Positions 1 through 10,678 of a stretch of DNA of 64,000 bases are shown in pieces. Position 1 is the first letter of the stretch. Every line of letters begins with the position of its first letter. The stretch comes from Zymoseptoria tritici IPO323. Its lineage: Eukaryota; Ascomycota; Dothideomycetes; Mycosphaerellales; Mycosphaerellaceae. Made by a program: the position numbers and the translations under genes. The notes beneath the pieces were generated by a model that saw only the letters and a program-made list of their open reading frames with translations, searched no databases and was not told where the DNA came from. The DNA lies in the NCBI RefSeq assembly GCF_000219625.1, contig NC_018214.1, positions 1,054,001-1,118,000 on the forward strand, written 5' to 3'.

Positions 1-1038
1 GCAGTACACGGTGTGCGACTTGCCGAGCTCACAGAACGTGGATCGGCGGTGATGAAAGTGTCCGAGGTAGACGAGTACGCCGCTTTCGACCCGGTGATCA
101 ACGCATTCCGAGTCTTGGGACAACTCTTCAACCTCGCAGTCTCCGGCGAAGTGACTGTCGTTCCTCAGGCCAGCTTCGCAGATACACTCGTCAACAAGGC
201 TGTCGAAGAACAATCCGACCTGCTGCTCATTCCCTGGAGCGAGACTGGCAATTTGAGCGAGATGCAAACCGTCGTCTCCAACGACAACGTACGCAACAAG
301 CTCTCGAGCGACACATACACGGCGTTTGTCCGGCAGGCCCTCGACAGCACGCAGTGCAACACGGCTGTGTTCATCAACACAGGATTCTCCGGGTCGTTGA
401 GAGAGCGCCAGGCGACGCTGCACCGCACTGTTAGCGGCATGAGCATGCGCAGCGCCCACCGCGACCACCCGACGACACTGTTGAATGTCGATCAGAGCCA
501 CCACATCTTCATGCCTTTCTTTGGCGCTGGAGCGGACGACCACGTGGCGTTGAGGTTGGTTCTGCAACTGGCTGAGAATCCCGGAGTGACGGCTACGATC
601 GTGTACTACGAGGCTGAAGACTCTATCACCGCGGCGCCCACTGAACCTCAAGGCGAAACCTCTGAGAAGCGCCCGACCTTCTTGACTGCCGTGTCAACGA
701 CGTCCCATCGCTCCGAGTCCGCCTCCTTCTTCGCTACGCTTCAACGCTCCCTCCCAGCGTCGCTCTCCTCTCGCGTGGTGTTCGAGTCTGTGTCCAGCAC
801 ATCTCAATTGCAAGACGCACTTTCACGCGCGCAGGCCGAAGTCGCGCAAAATCCGCGGAACGGAGGAGACATCATCGTAGTGGGTAGACATGTTGGGCAA
901 TTCAAATCGAGTACAGCAGGAGGCAGCGCCAACGCGGCGACGACAGAGTGCCTGGGTGCGCCGGCGGAGATTATGGCGAGCAGTGGAATCCGAGCGAGTT
1001 TGTTGGTCGTGCAGGCGAAGGGGAGTGGAATGGAGTGA
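1..1038 (+). CDS. K+/H+ antiporter (Kha1/CPA2 type), C-terminal part, 5' end outside window
   Basis: The frame is open from base 1, so the gene starts upstream of the window; a GTG at base 13 is internal. It ends at TGA 1036-1038. The roughly 345 residues are the cytosolic C-terminal region of fungal Kha1-like antiporters, recognised from the opening LAELTERGSAVMKVSE, the VSGEVTVVPQASFADTLV stretch and LLLIPWSETGNLSE, all typical of the part that follows the membrane Na+/H+-exchanger domain. The membrane helices are not in view. Family role: monovalent cation/proton exchange in endomembranes, affecting K+ and pH homeostasis. The last 40 residues include a low-complexity Gly/Ala/Thr stretch. 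No intron is visible in this part. Confidence 0.8.
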   Translation, partial: AVHGVRLAELTERGSAVMKVSEVDEYAAFDPVINAFRVLGQLFNLAVSGEVTVVPQASFADTLVNKAVEEQSDLLLIPWSETGNLSEMQTVVSNDNVRNKLSSDTYTAFVRQALDSTQCNTAVFINTGFSGSLRERQATLHRTVSGMSMRSAHRDHPTTLLNVDQSHHIFMPFFGAGADDHVALRLVLQLAENPGVTATIVYYEAEDSITAAPTEPQGETSEKRPTFLTAVSTTSHRSESASFFATLQRSLPASLSSRVVFESVSSTSQLQDALSRAQAEVAQNPRNGGDIIVVGRHVGQFKSSTAGGSANAATTECLGAPAEIMASSGIRASLLVVQAKGSGME

Positions 1039-2728
1039 TACCCAGGCGTGGACGAGGCGCTTCTTGGAGATATGAGATGGGATTGTTCTTTGACGATGTG
1101 ATGAATTTATGATACCTTGGAATCGGCGACCTACAGACGCTTTTGCAATCACACTTTGCGTTTCAATGCTGTTCAACAGTTGACTTGATATCTGTGCTCT
1201 ACCTGTCGTGCGTCCGTCGATTTCACATGTCAGCATGTGAAATAGTTCCACGACGTCAAAGGTACCTCATCAACACCCTCAGTCACCTTTCCTCCGTCAT
1301 CGCCGAGACCAGGCGAAGGCCTGGAGTCATCGATGTCTTCCCCTTCTCATGACTTAGTGTCTCTCGTTTCAACTTGCCTCACATTCGGCAGAATACATGA
1401 ATGAAGGGACGAAGAGTCGAGACACAGGGTCATCCGTCAGGACATTTTTACCTCATGGAAAAAAGAAGGACCAAATCGATGCGTCGTGCGACCACACACG
1501 ACACAGCATACACATCGGCAGGTTCGAGGCTGAGCTGCAAGCAGGTTGGCGAGAGATGCCCCGAGGGAGAGTGATCGTGCGTCTCGTCTACGTCTTGTCT
1601 CGTCTGCTGACTGAGGGTTGACATGTGGTCACTGATGGAATTCTTACTGTGTATGCGGCGAGTTCGGGAGGGTGGTGGTCGTTTGGGGGATCGAGTATTG
1701 ATTGCCTATTGTGTCTGCCTGGCTGCTTACATGTTCTTCATCAAGCAGAAGGTGGCTTGGTTGATTGTGGATGCGGTACTTCGAAACCGGTACTTGGTCC
1801 TCCAGAAGAGTGGACTGCCAGGATCGAGGGGATCGCCGGAAGGGATGCGGTGTGCGTGACACTGCAGAGGAGTAGACCTACCTTTCATGTGCGCACCGCA
1901 CTGTCGTCTCTGTGCCTGCTTTGACCGTCGTCCTGTCCAGCCAGAGGGTTTGTGTATACCTATGCCATGATGAGGAGATGACACGACGAATCTGAAGGAT
2001 CGAGATGGCAGCCGGCACATGTGACACACGGCTGATGTAATAATGTGGCAGGCAAACCTAATGATGGGTCGTCAAGCCATCCCCGTTGTCCTCTTTCACA
2101 TGATGACAACTTTCTTCCTCCTACGCCTCCATTTGCAGGCCTGCCCAGGTGGTCACCTGGCTTCGATCCATTAAACGCCGGTTCATGAGAAAAGATGGCT
2201 CCAGGCGGTGAACCGGAGTGAAGTCCATCGTTTTCCGCCCCCGACATAAGAGTCAGGTTTCCTTTTGCCGCATCGCTGCTCTCGTCACGCGTTGCCGTCC
2301 CGTCCCCAGGAAAGTCAGTCGATCGTATAGACGGAACGGTCGGTCATGGCTAGCGCGCGTGGTCGTTTGTCTTTACTAGCGCACCGCATGACCTCCATCT
2401 GTTCGATCCAACTGCCGCCGCCGCTCTCCGCCATTTGAGATTCCATTTCATAGCGCTGTATACTCCTCGATCGAACGGTGTGTTGACCTTCTCCGACTCC
2501 TCCTCACCACCAACGTCGTCACAACAAAAATAGTCGATCCCAGGACCCGGGATTCGTGGGACATCCTTGCACCTCATTCCCTTCTAACAACAACGGGACC
2601 CTTCACGAACAACGCATCATACCGCGGGACGAGTTCGGACAACGTCACTTCAGCCGATGGTCGAAGGTCTACTGGAACGAACTCACTTTCCTCTGTCTCC
2701 ATAACATTCCTCACACCACACATGGCTC
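1039..2728. other. Intergenic region without a supported gene
   Basis: This 1.7-kb stretch lies between the antiporter stop and the first ATG of the patatin lipase frame. Short open frames exist on both strands but none shows family motifs, clean splice sites or steady codon use. It probably holds the antiporter 3' UTR and the lipase promoter and 5' UTR. Confidence 0.5.
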
Positions 2729-4924
2729 ATGGAGGTGTTATCAGGCAACCCAGCTGCGTTGCTTTGCAGAGGGCCAGGCGGTGATGGTCAAAGGAATCGC
2801 AATACGACAGAGCACAATGACGGAACCGATCACACGACCACGACTTCGTCTAGACATCAAATCGTTCAGGACATTCAACATTATATGCCATGGACACGCA
2901 CAGATGAAGATGACAGCAACCTACGAAGGGCGAGGAAAGAGATGGAGCGACGACGCATGAAGAACGCCAGGAACGCAAGAGAGTACCGAGCGGCGGCGGA
3001 CCGGTTGGATCAATTGGAAGAGAACCACCATTGGAAGTTGGAGGAAGACTCGGAGGACTGCGACATGGATTTGATACGACATCGACTGGACACACTGAAG
3101 CGGGCAAACCATGCAGGAGACATGGAGCAAATGCTGTCGCACATCCGCAACGACCTCAAGAGGGACCTCGGCGCGATGTGCAACGTGCAATTGTATCTAC
3201 ATTGCCACACCGGAACGAAATTCTTGATCGACGAATACACAGATGTTGTCAAGTACACGATTGAACGATTGATGGAACACTGCGAGACGTTGGACGCTCC
3301 GAATGTGGACCGATATTTGCAAGTGTTAAAGGCTGCGAGACAGTCGTTTGGGAATACAGCACTGATGTTGTCGGGAGGTGGGACGCTGGGCATGTGTCAT
3401 ATCGGGGTGGTCAAGACTTTGCTAGACGAAGGACTGCTCCCAAGAATTGTGTGCGGATCTTCGGCGGGCAGCATTGTCGGATCAGTGCTTTGCACGCAGA
3501 AACCGGAGATTGTTGCGGCAAAGCTGGACGAGCTAGTCCAAGGCGATTTGAATGTCTTTCAAGACGACAGTGAGATTCAAGGAGTGATCGGCATGGGACT
3601 GAACATCCTCTCCGGTGAACCCGGCTTTCGGATCAAGAACCTCTGTCGGGTGATGAGGAATCTCCTCGGCGACATCACCTTTAGAGAGGCCTACAACCGG
3701 ACAGGAATGGTGCTGAACATTCACGTCTCTTGCGGAGACAGACACAACCTTCCTCGCCTGTTGAACCACATGACAGCACCGAATGTCCTCGTCTGGACAG
3801 CAGTCGCCTCGTCATGCTCTCTCCCGCTCGTCTTCAAATCCGGAGGCCTCAAAGAGAAGAACCCGGAAACAAGAGAGATTGGCACCTGGGGCCATCCAGA
3901 CCACGAATGGATCGACGGCTCCATCGCCGGCGACCTTCCCGCTCGAATCCTGGAACGCCTCTTCAATGTCAACAACTTCATCGCTTCCCAAGTGAACCCT
4001 CATGTCATACATTTCATCCCAGCAGAGGGGGCAGTCTCGACGCCCGTTCGCAAGACCGCCAGTACCGTTTCCAGCACCCTTCTACACGGCTTCGTCGCCG
4101 TGGCTGAGCGATTTGATAATTTCGCCCCCCTGCGCATGGTTCACTCCATCTTCAGCCAATCCTATACCGGCGACATCACCATATTACCCAACACAAGATT
4201 CTGTCGTCCTACAAAGATCCTCGCGAACCCGGACGAAGACTTTATGCGCAAAGCAGTCCGCTCCGGAGAGGAAGCCACATGGCCGAAAATCGACCGCATC
4301 AGAAACATGGTCGCCATCGAACTCGCCCTCGACCGAGCGATCAAACACGTTCACGGCGTCAAAGTAGGCACTCTCCGCCCCGCCCTCCACCGCACCAGCT
4401 CCACCCGCTCCGAAGCAGGTCTCTCGCGCCGCCGCAGCGCCACAAATCGTGACGCCTCATCCATCACCACCACACATCGCGGTTCACCAGCCCCTGCCCG
4501 ACCACGCACCCACCGCCCCACCAACTCCATGATCGACCCTCCGTTCCGTCCTCTCACCCACGGCACAATCACCAGCCCCACTGAATTCTCCCTCTCCTCC
4601 TCCGATGAAACCACCTCCGCCACTTCCGGCTACTCCTCGCCCGTCACCTCCTACACCGACGAAGACTTCTCCGACCTCCCCTCCAACCCGCGAGGCGGGA
4701 ATATGGAGATCGACCCGGCCGAGCGCGCGCGCCTTGCATTCTTATCCCAGCCCGCATCGCCGAGTATATCGTACAAAGCCTACTTTCTGGCCGAGGAGAG
4801 TGGTGTCGCGCCGCCGAGTAGTCCCGAGTTGAGACGAGTGTTTAATGAGCTGCATATGAGCGCTATTGAGTTGCCAAAGGGGAGGAGGAAAGGCAGTGTG
4901 GACGAGAGTGCGAGTGGTAGATGA
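2729..4924 (+). CDS. Patatin-like triacylglycerol lipase/lysophospholipase (Tgl3/4/5-like)
   Basis: Single-exon frame of 731 residues. Residues about 100-190 match DUF3336, the helical domain before fungal patatin lipases. The patatin core follows: oxyanion loop SGGGTLGMCHIG near residue 215, nucleophile elbow GSSAGS near 242, and DGS near 395 giving the Ser-Asp dyad. Known family members are lipid-droplet triacylglycerol lipases with acyltransferase or lysophospholipase activity. The C-terminal third (from about 545) is Ser/Thr/Pro/Arg-rich and probably disordered. The start is uncertain: the first 52 residues look like 5' UTR or unspliced sequence, and the ATG at 2885 (MPWTRTDEDD) is a good alternative. 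No N-terminal hydrophobic segment is visible, unlike many fungal homologues. The family call is firm; the exact substrate is inferred. Confidence 0.85.
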   Translation: MEVLSGNPAALLCRGPGGDGQRNRNTTEHNDGTDHTTTTSSRHQIVQDIQHYMPWTRTDEDDSNLRRARKEMERRRMKNARNAREYRAAADRLDQLEENHHWKLEEDSEDCDMDLIRHRLDTLKRANHAGDMEQMLSHIRNDLKRDLGAMCNVQLYLHCHTGTKFLIDEYTDVVKYTIERLMEHCETLDAPNVDRYLQVLKAARQSFGNTALMLSGGGTLGMCHIGVVKTLLDEGLLPRIVCGSSAGSIVGSVLCTQKPEIVAAKLDELVQGDLNVFQDDSEIQGVIGMGLNILSGEPGFRIKNLCRVMRNLLGDITFREAYNRTGMVLNIHVSCGDRHNLPRLLNHMTAPNVLVWTAVASSCSLPLVFKSGGLKEKNPETREIGTWGHPDHEWIDGSIAGDLPARILERLFNVNNFIASQVNPHVIHFIPAEGAVSTPVRKTASTVSSTLLHGFVAVAERFDNFAPLRMVHSIFSQSYTGDITILPNTRFCRPTKILANPDEDFMRKAVRSGEEATWPKIDRIRNMVAIELALDRAIKHVHGVKVGTLRPALHRTSSTRSEAGLSRRRSATNRDASSITTTHRGSPAPARPRTHRPTNSMIDPPFRPLTHGTITSPTEFSLSSSDETTSATSGYSSPVTSYTDEDFSDLPSNPRGGNMEIDPAERARLAFLSQPASPSISYKAYFLAEESGVAPPSSPELRRVFNELHMSAIELPKGRRKGSVDESASGR

Positions 4925-4995
4925 TAAACCATACAATACCTACATCCTCAATGCCAAAAAACATTTGAAATCGCGCAGTCTCCACATATCATCAC

Positions 4996-5466
4996 TCATC
5001 GTGAACTGATCTGACTACTCCCCCACCCCCCTTCCAAATTCACCACTTCCGGTGACCCTCCACTCCGCACAATCGCCCACACGACTTCCTCATCCCCCTC
5101 GTTCACTTCCTGGTGTTCGGCGAACGCGGGGATCAAAGCGAAGTCTCCGGGAGCGAGGTGTTGTTTCTTTTTGCCGCCTTCGGAGACGATGGTGCCGTGG
5201 CCGGAGTGGGCGAAGACGATGGTGTCTTGGGCGCCGTGGTGGTGGATCGCGGAGGCGGAGTGAGGGAGGGCGATCATGCGAGAGGCGCAGATGTGGGGAG
5301 TTTTGTCGACGATGGCGTTTTGGCGGATCATGCCTTGGGTTTGACCTGGGCGAGGGGGTTAGACATCGAGGTGGCCGAGAAATGGCATTGATTGGGAGGG
5401 CGTACCACCCGACTCTTTGAGCTCTGAGGCGAGAGTTACGACGACGGGATTTTGTTCTTGAGGCAT
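4996..5466 (-). CDS. Small single-domain cupin protein
   Basis: Two exons: 5466-5406 and 5345-4996, joined across a 60-nt intron with GTACGC donor and CCCAG acceptor. The phase fits exactly and gives 136 residues from MPQEQNPVVV. The core is a cupin_2 barrel: HHHGAQDTIVF supplies metal-binding histidines of motif 1, LAPGDFALIPAFAEHQE is motif 2. Cupins of this size include small dioxygenases, isomerases and binding proteins, so no reaction can be assigned. It converges with the lipase (stop codons 71 bp apart). The C terminus is a Gly/Ser tail. Confidence 0.75.
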
Positions 5467-6629
5467 GTTGGGCTTGTTGGAAGAGTCTTTTTGGTCGTTT
5501 TGTGTGGAAACGCTTGAGATGAGAGAGGGGAAGATGGAAGTACTGCTGTTCGGTTTTTTTTGCTATCGCGATCTTATGGTTGAAGCTGTCTGATGAGCAG
5601 ATGAAGCTGGACTTGGAGAAGAAAGCTCGCTGGTGACGTAGAATACACGGCAGTGGGCGATTACCTACTACTGCGATCAAGATTTCTAAAGCGAGTCGTC
5701 CTTGCCTCCTCTGTTGTCTGTAATTGTACATGTACGCCATTGGTGACCATGGAGCTCTGGAAATGGACGAGTTTCGTCGCTTTCACATGCCAGTCCTCGA
5801 GAGCGTGACGTTTTCCCCCAGACGCTGCACGAGCACATGCACTCGCAGATTTGCACATGTCAACGGCAGTACCGCAGTACCAGTCAGCCGCACTGCAGCT
5901 TTGCTTACCTCGTACCGCTCTCTTCGGGTCTGGGGCTGACTCTGGAGAAAACCCGGGGAGATGCGCTCGTATCTCGTTCCGGTGCGGCGAGTCTCTGCGA
6001 GAGTCTGGGCGGTCTCCATTTCCGCCGCGTAGATGAGCAGTGACAGTAGTAGGTTGGAGAATCGCTCTTGCCTTCGAGGCGGTGGGAGCTGGGCCTGAAC
6101 TTCGACCTCGATACTGGTGCCATACGACCTCACATCCATACATCAGCATTGAAGGAACTACGCTCCCTCGTTACTCCGCCGCATCGGCACGGGTCCAGAC
6201 GTCGCATACCAAGAGTCCCGCAGATCGGATGCGGATGTCCACGAATTTTCACATGCCAAACTGTAAACGGCCACTTCCATTCCAGCCGAGGTGCGATGCG
6301 ATCGAACCAATCACATCTCTCGCATCTCCTCCTGACAACGAGCAGACACATCACGCGGGGGAGAGCAAATGTTCCACATTTTCCCCTCGGCGTTCATGTG
6401 AAAGGGAAAGACGCGCTGGGTCCAGTCCAGATGTGGTAGACATCCCCGTGTTTCTTGTCACGTCTTGTGCCTCGTGGACTGGACTAGGAGGACTGGATTA
6501 CTTTCCATTCTTGCTACTGCTTCCTTTCCTTCTTCTCCCTCTCACACTCGACTTCATCTCTTTGTCCTCCTCGAACCTCTCCCTCTCTTCCTCGAGTTCA
6601 ATTCATAGCGAACAGCGACCACACTCACA
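5467..6629. promoter_or_regulatory. Divergent promoter region between cupin and acyl-CoA dehydrogenase genes
   Basis: This 1.16-kb spacer separates two outward-facing genes, so it must contain both promoters. The most visible element is a long polypyrimidine run on the plus strand at about 6495-6600, ending just before the ATG at 6630. Such CT-rich leaders are common in well expressed fungal genes. No convincing coding frame is present; frames over 5660-6149 on the minus strand lack any motif. Confidence 0.45.
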
Positions 6630-8500
6630 ATGTCGCAGACTTTCTCTACGGCCGATGTGGCCAAGCACAACAAGGGCGATGACCTGTACATCATCGTCGA
6701 CGAGGATGTCTACGATCTGACCAAGTTCCAAGATGAGCACCCAGGTGGCAAGAAGAGTGTGTCTCTCCTACGATCACGAGTGGATTGCTAAAGAGAAGCT
6801 GCTGACAATCTGCTAGTTCTCACGAGAGTCGCCGGAAAGGATGCGAGCAAGTGAGTGTCTGGAGAAAGCTTCAGCCCGGCCAGTTGAGCTGTGTTGAAGC
6901 ATCCCAGCAGCCCAATGCGAACCACATTCTAACATGCAACCCTCAGACAATTCTGGAAGTACCACAACGAGAGCATCCTCAAGAAGTACAAGAAACTCCA
7001 AGTCGGCTCGCTCGACAGCAAGAAAGCCGCCGAACCCACTCCTCCACCCTCCCCCAAGGCCTCCCCGAAGGAAGCCGTCGTTCCCCAAGCCGAGTCCGGT
7101 TTCATCGCTCCCGCTCCAGGCCCAGCCGCCGCCGCCGAGATTGCCGAGCCTCTGGACGCATTTGGCGACTTGGTTCCCTACGCCGACCCCTCGTGGTACC
7201 AAACTTACCACACCCCATACTTCAACCAAACCCACGCGGATCTGCGAGCGGAGATCCGCGAATGGGTGGAGGAGAAGATCATGCCAAACGTGACAGAATG
7301 GGACGAGGCGAAGAAGGTGCCAGATGAGATCTACAAGGAGATGGGCGAACGTGGATACCTCGCCGGTCTGATGGGCCAACGCGAATGGCCAGAGCATCTG
7401 ACCAAGTACAAGATCGCCTCGGTCGATCCGAAGAAGTGGGATCTCTTCCATGAGATGCTCCTCACCGACGAGCTCTCCCGCGCGGGCTCCGGCGGTTTCG
7501 TCTGGAACGTCATTGGCGGTTTCGGAATTGGTATGCCACCTCTCGTCAACCACGGCAAGAAGGAGTTGGTGGACCGCATTGCGCCGGGAATTCTGGCGGG
7601 TGACAAGAGGATCTGTCTGGCGATCACGGAGCCTGATGCGGGTAGCGATGTCGCGAATTTGACGTGTGAGGCGAAGCTGTCCGAGGACGGGAAGCACTAC
7701 ATCGTCAACGGAGAGAAGAAGTGGATTACCAACGGAATCTGGTAAGGCAGAATGCATCTTATCTATACGCAAGGCTGATATGCTAACAACGAGACAGGTG
7801 CGACTACTTCACCACCGCCGTGCGAACCGGAGGCGAAGGAATGGGCGGCGTCTCCGTCCTCCTCATCGAGCGCGAAGCCGGCGGCGTCAGCACCCGACGC
7901 ATGGACTGCCAGGGCGTCTGGTCCTCCGGCACCACCTACGTGACCTTTGAAGACGTCAAAGTCCCCGTGGAGAACCTGATCGGCAAAGAAAACCAGGGCT
8001 TCAAAGTCATCATGACCAACTTCAACCACGAACGCATCGGCATCATCATCCAATGCATCCGCTTCTCCCGCGTGTGTTACGAAGAATCCGTCAAGTACGC
8101 CCACAAGCGGAGGACGTTCGGACAGAAATTGATCGAACACCCTGTCATTCGTCTCAAACTCGCACACATGGCTCGGCAAATCGAGGCGAGTTATAACTGG
8201 ATGGAGTCGCTCATCTTCCAATGCCAGCGCATGGATGAGACGGAGGCGATGTTGAAGTTGGGGGGTGCGATTGCGGGATTGAAGGCTCAAGCAACAGTCA
8301 CATTCGAATTCTGCGCGCGAGAGGCGAGTCAGATTTTTGGTGGATTGTCGTACAGTCGTGGTGGACAGGGCGCCAAGGTGGAGAGGTTGTATCGCGATGT
8401 GAGGGCGTATGCGATTCCGGGTGGCAGTGAGGAGATTATGTTGGATTTGAGCATAAGGCAGAGTTTGAAGGTTCATCAGGTTTTGGGGATGAAGTTGTAG
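6630..8500 (+). CDS. Cytochrome b5-acyl-CoA dehydrogenase fusion protein
   Basis: Four exons: 6630-6756, 6817-6850, 6947-7741 and 7798-8500. The introns are 60, 96 and 56 nt, the last with branch TGCTAAC; all phases agree, giving 552 residues. Residues 1-75 are a cytochrome b5 domain with heme-ligand histidines at 37 (HPGG) and 60 (KYH). A Pro/Ala-rich linker follows, then a full acyl-CoA dehydrogenase from about residue 125: LAITEPDAGSDVAN is the FAD/substrate motif and the C-terminal RDVRAYAIPGGSEEIM is family-typical. Known enzymes oxidise acyl-CoA to enoyl-CoA; the fused b5 suggests internal electron transfer (inference). The protein ends in MKL, which only resembles the peroxisomal PTS1 consensus, so location is open. 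Confidence 0.92.
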
Positions 8501-8974
8501 GTGGACGACGCACGAGGGAGATGTTGGATGAGCATGCGGGAAGGAGGGCATTGTGAGCTGGGTTTTTGAGGAGAGCGCGACAGCCTCTCCCTCACATTTT
8601 TCTTGATATCTATCATAGGTATACACAATACATTTCACTATGTTGAAGCACAGTGCCGTCTGATGTTCGTGGTGAGTTTTGTCTATTCAGCACCTGCCTT
8701 GTCAACCCAGCAGAATGGTCGCGACTTTCGGTGCAAGATTTCTTGTGGCCTTCATTACCAACCTACGCGAGAGGACTTGAGTTCCACTGGCCGTGTCAAT
8801 TCGTTCAGCTATTCTACCTCCATCCGCCATTCTATATCATCCACTTTCCTTGTCACTCCAATCGTGTCGCGAGACATTTTGCTCATTCTGTATTCCTCCG
8901 CTTCTCTTTCCTCATTCCCTCCCCATACAACCCTTCATTTTGGTATCACCTTCTCCTCAATTTCCTCTCATTCT
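8501..8974. other. Convergent 3' spacer, pyrimidine-rich
   Basis: The 474 bp between two stop codons facing each other carry the 3' UTRs of the dehydrogenase and the phosphogluconolactonase. From about 8800 the plus strand is rich in C and T. No gene is supported. Confidence 0.5.
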
Positions 8975-9766
8975 TCAAATCACACTCCCCCTCCTCGGAA
9001 AATTCACCCCCTCCACGGCCTCCCCGTCACAAAACCAACTACACTTCTCCCCGGCCCCCTCATTGACCAACCCACACGGCAGAACCCTCCCCTCTTCACT
9101 GTCAAAAATCTTCTTCAACACCTCTCTCTTCCCCTTGCCCGTCGCGACAAATGCCACCTTGGCCGCATGACACACCACCGGCAATGACAATGTAATCCTC
9201 TTCGGCGGCGGTTTCGGCGAATCACTAATCGGCAGAACCCAAGCGGACGTCTCCCTCAGAAGCGCATGATCGGGAAACAACGAGCATGTATGTCCATCCG
9301 GCCCACATCCCAGCAGAATCAGATCGAAAAGCGGCAATTTCACACTATCCCTCGACGCAAACGACGAAACGAGAAGTTGCTCATAATGATCCGCCACACC
9401 CTGCACATCCTCCAAGTCCGAGTCATCAATCGTATGCACCTTTGGCTTGCCCAGTTCCTCGGGGATCTTATCGATGAGATCCGATTGCACGAGACGGTGA
9501 TTGGAGTCCTCGTGCGTCAAGGGCACGCAACGTTCGTCGGCGTAGAAGATTTCCCATTGGGAGAATTGGGGGGTGTCGGAGGGGGATTTGGCGGGGGCGA
9601 GGAGGGCGGCGGAGAGGGTGGAGGGGAGGGAGCCGCCGGAGACGGCGAGGCGGAAGGTGGTGTGGCGGGCGAGGGCGTCGTTTTGGGCGTCGAGGATGTA
9701 TTTGCGGAGGTGCGGGGCGAGGTCGGTGGTGGTGGGGAAGGAGTAGAGGTTGGGGTGGCCGGGCAT
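8975..9766 (-). CDS. 6-phosphogluconolactonase (SOL/PGL family)
   Basis: Single exon of 263 residues, the usual length. It hydrolyses 6-phosphoglucono-1,5-lactone to 6-phosphogluconate, the second step of the oxidative pentose phosphate pathway, in the cytosol. Family motifs in order: LAVSGGSLPSTLS near residue 42 (phosphate-binding loop), YADERCVPLTHEDSNHRL near 75-92, and LLGCGPDGHTCSLFPDH near 150-166, which holds the catalytic region. The start is the first Met after an upstream in-frame stop; the frame is open above it but contains no Met and runs through a 17-bp tandem repeat. Confidence 0.93.
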   Translation of the reverse strand: MPGHPNLYSFPTTTDLAPHLRKYILDAQNDALARHTTFRLAVSGGSLPSTLSAALLAPAKSPSDTPQFSQWEIFYADERCVPLTHEDSNHRLVQSDLIDKIPEELGKPKVHTIDDSDLEDVQGVADHYEQLLVSSFASRDSVKLPLFDLILLGCGPDGHTCSLFPDHALLRETSAWVLPISDSPKPPPKRITLSLPVVCHAAKVAFVATGKGKREVLKKIFDSEEGRVLPCGLVNEGAGEKCSWFCDGEAVEGVNFPRRGSVI

Positions 9767-9782
9767 GTTGGCGGTGGTGGGA

Positions 9783-9850
9783 GTGGTGGTGTTGGCGGAG
9801 TGGTGTTGTTGGCGGAGTGGTGTTGTTGGCGGAGTGGTGTTGTTGGCGGA
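9783..9850. repeat. 17-bp tandem repeat, four copies
   Basis: Four adjacent 17-bp units of the form GTGGTGTTGTTGGCGGA. The first unit has one substitution and the other three are identical. It lies 17-84 bp upstream of the phosphogluconolactonase start codon, so probably in its 5' UTR or core promoter. Because 17 is not a multiple of 3, copy-number change would shift any reading frame, which argues against it being coding. Confidence 0.85.
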
Positions 9851-10678
9851 GCGGCGTTGGTGGTTGTGCGACAGGTGGTTCTTCAGAAGAAGAGATCGAG
9901 ATAGAGGAAGGGAGGAGGGTTGGTTAAAAAGGTGGGCGGGTTCTCAAGGTGTAGAGTTTCGGTGATCGACCGGCAGCAGGCGGCGTGGTTCGCACGAGCG
10001 AAACGAAACGGGATGATGCTGGATTGGGTTGGGGCGCCCGCCGTTGAAATGCCGTGACTTTCTTTCACGTGAAGAGAGTCGGATTGCTGGTAAGGTAATC
10101 GATACTTGGTGGGAGGATTAGGAGGATGAGTCGGTGAGTGAAGTGACATACGACAATACCTTGGCCTGATGGTGCAGTGGCATAAGATGATTACCTTATC
10201 TCCTACTTTCTACGGTATGACGAAATCGCGGCTGGGGAGCGTAGAATATTCTGTTCCTCTTGCGGTAAGCATAAGCATCGCTACGATCAAGAACAGGGAG
10301 TCTTGCTCGATCCGAATCGCGTTGCCAGTGTGTCTCGTACCTGCACCTGCCTCCCATCGCGGGTTTCAAATCTGTTGAGGCCGAAGCGGCAGAGAAGTAC
10401 CTCATCGGCTCATCCCAATCCACCGTTCGGCATCGTGAGTCTTGGCGCTATACCTTATCTTCCCGTGAAGAACGAGCCGCTGTTTCGCACCCGGTCCGAT
10501 GACATAGCTTAGTCTTTAGTCTACCCTTCTCGGCAGAAATTCGGTCTACGGTATGAGACACTTTTTCTGCCTTACGAACAAGACAGACACCATCGACGGA
10601 CTGAGGCATTGAACCCGGACAACGAGAAGAACAAGACACAACCACATAAAAATCCATCACGGTCCATCTACCACAATC
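9851..10678. promoter_or_regulatory. Divergent promoter region between phosphogluconolactonase and TPR-like gene
   Basis: Two outward-facing genes share this spacer. It shows no recognisable gene, tRNA or long repeat. Sequence just before 10679 (CACCTACCACAATC type A/C-rich leader) fits a fungal start-codon context. Confidence 0.4.

Noticed and set aside
9266..9965. Gly/Val-rich plus-strand frames over phosphogluconolactonase and its promoter
   Set aside because: They are antisense shadows created by the coding strand and the 17-bp repeat.
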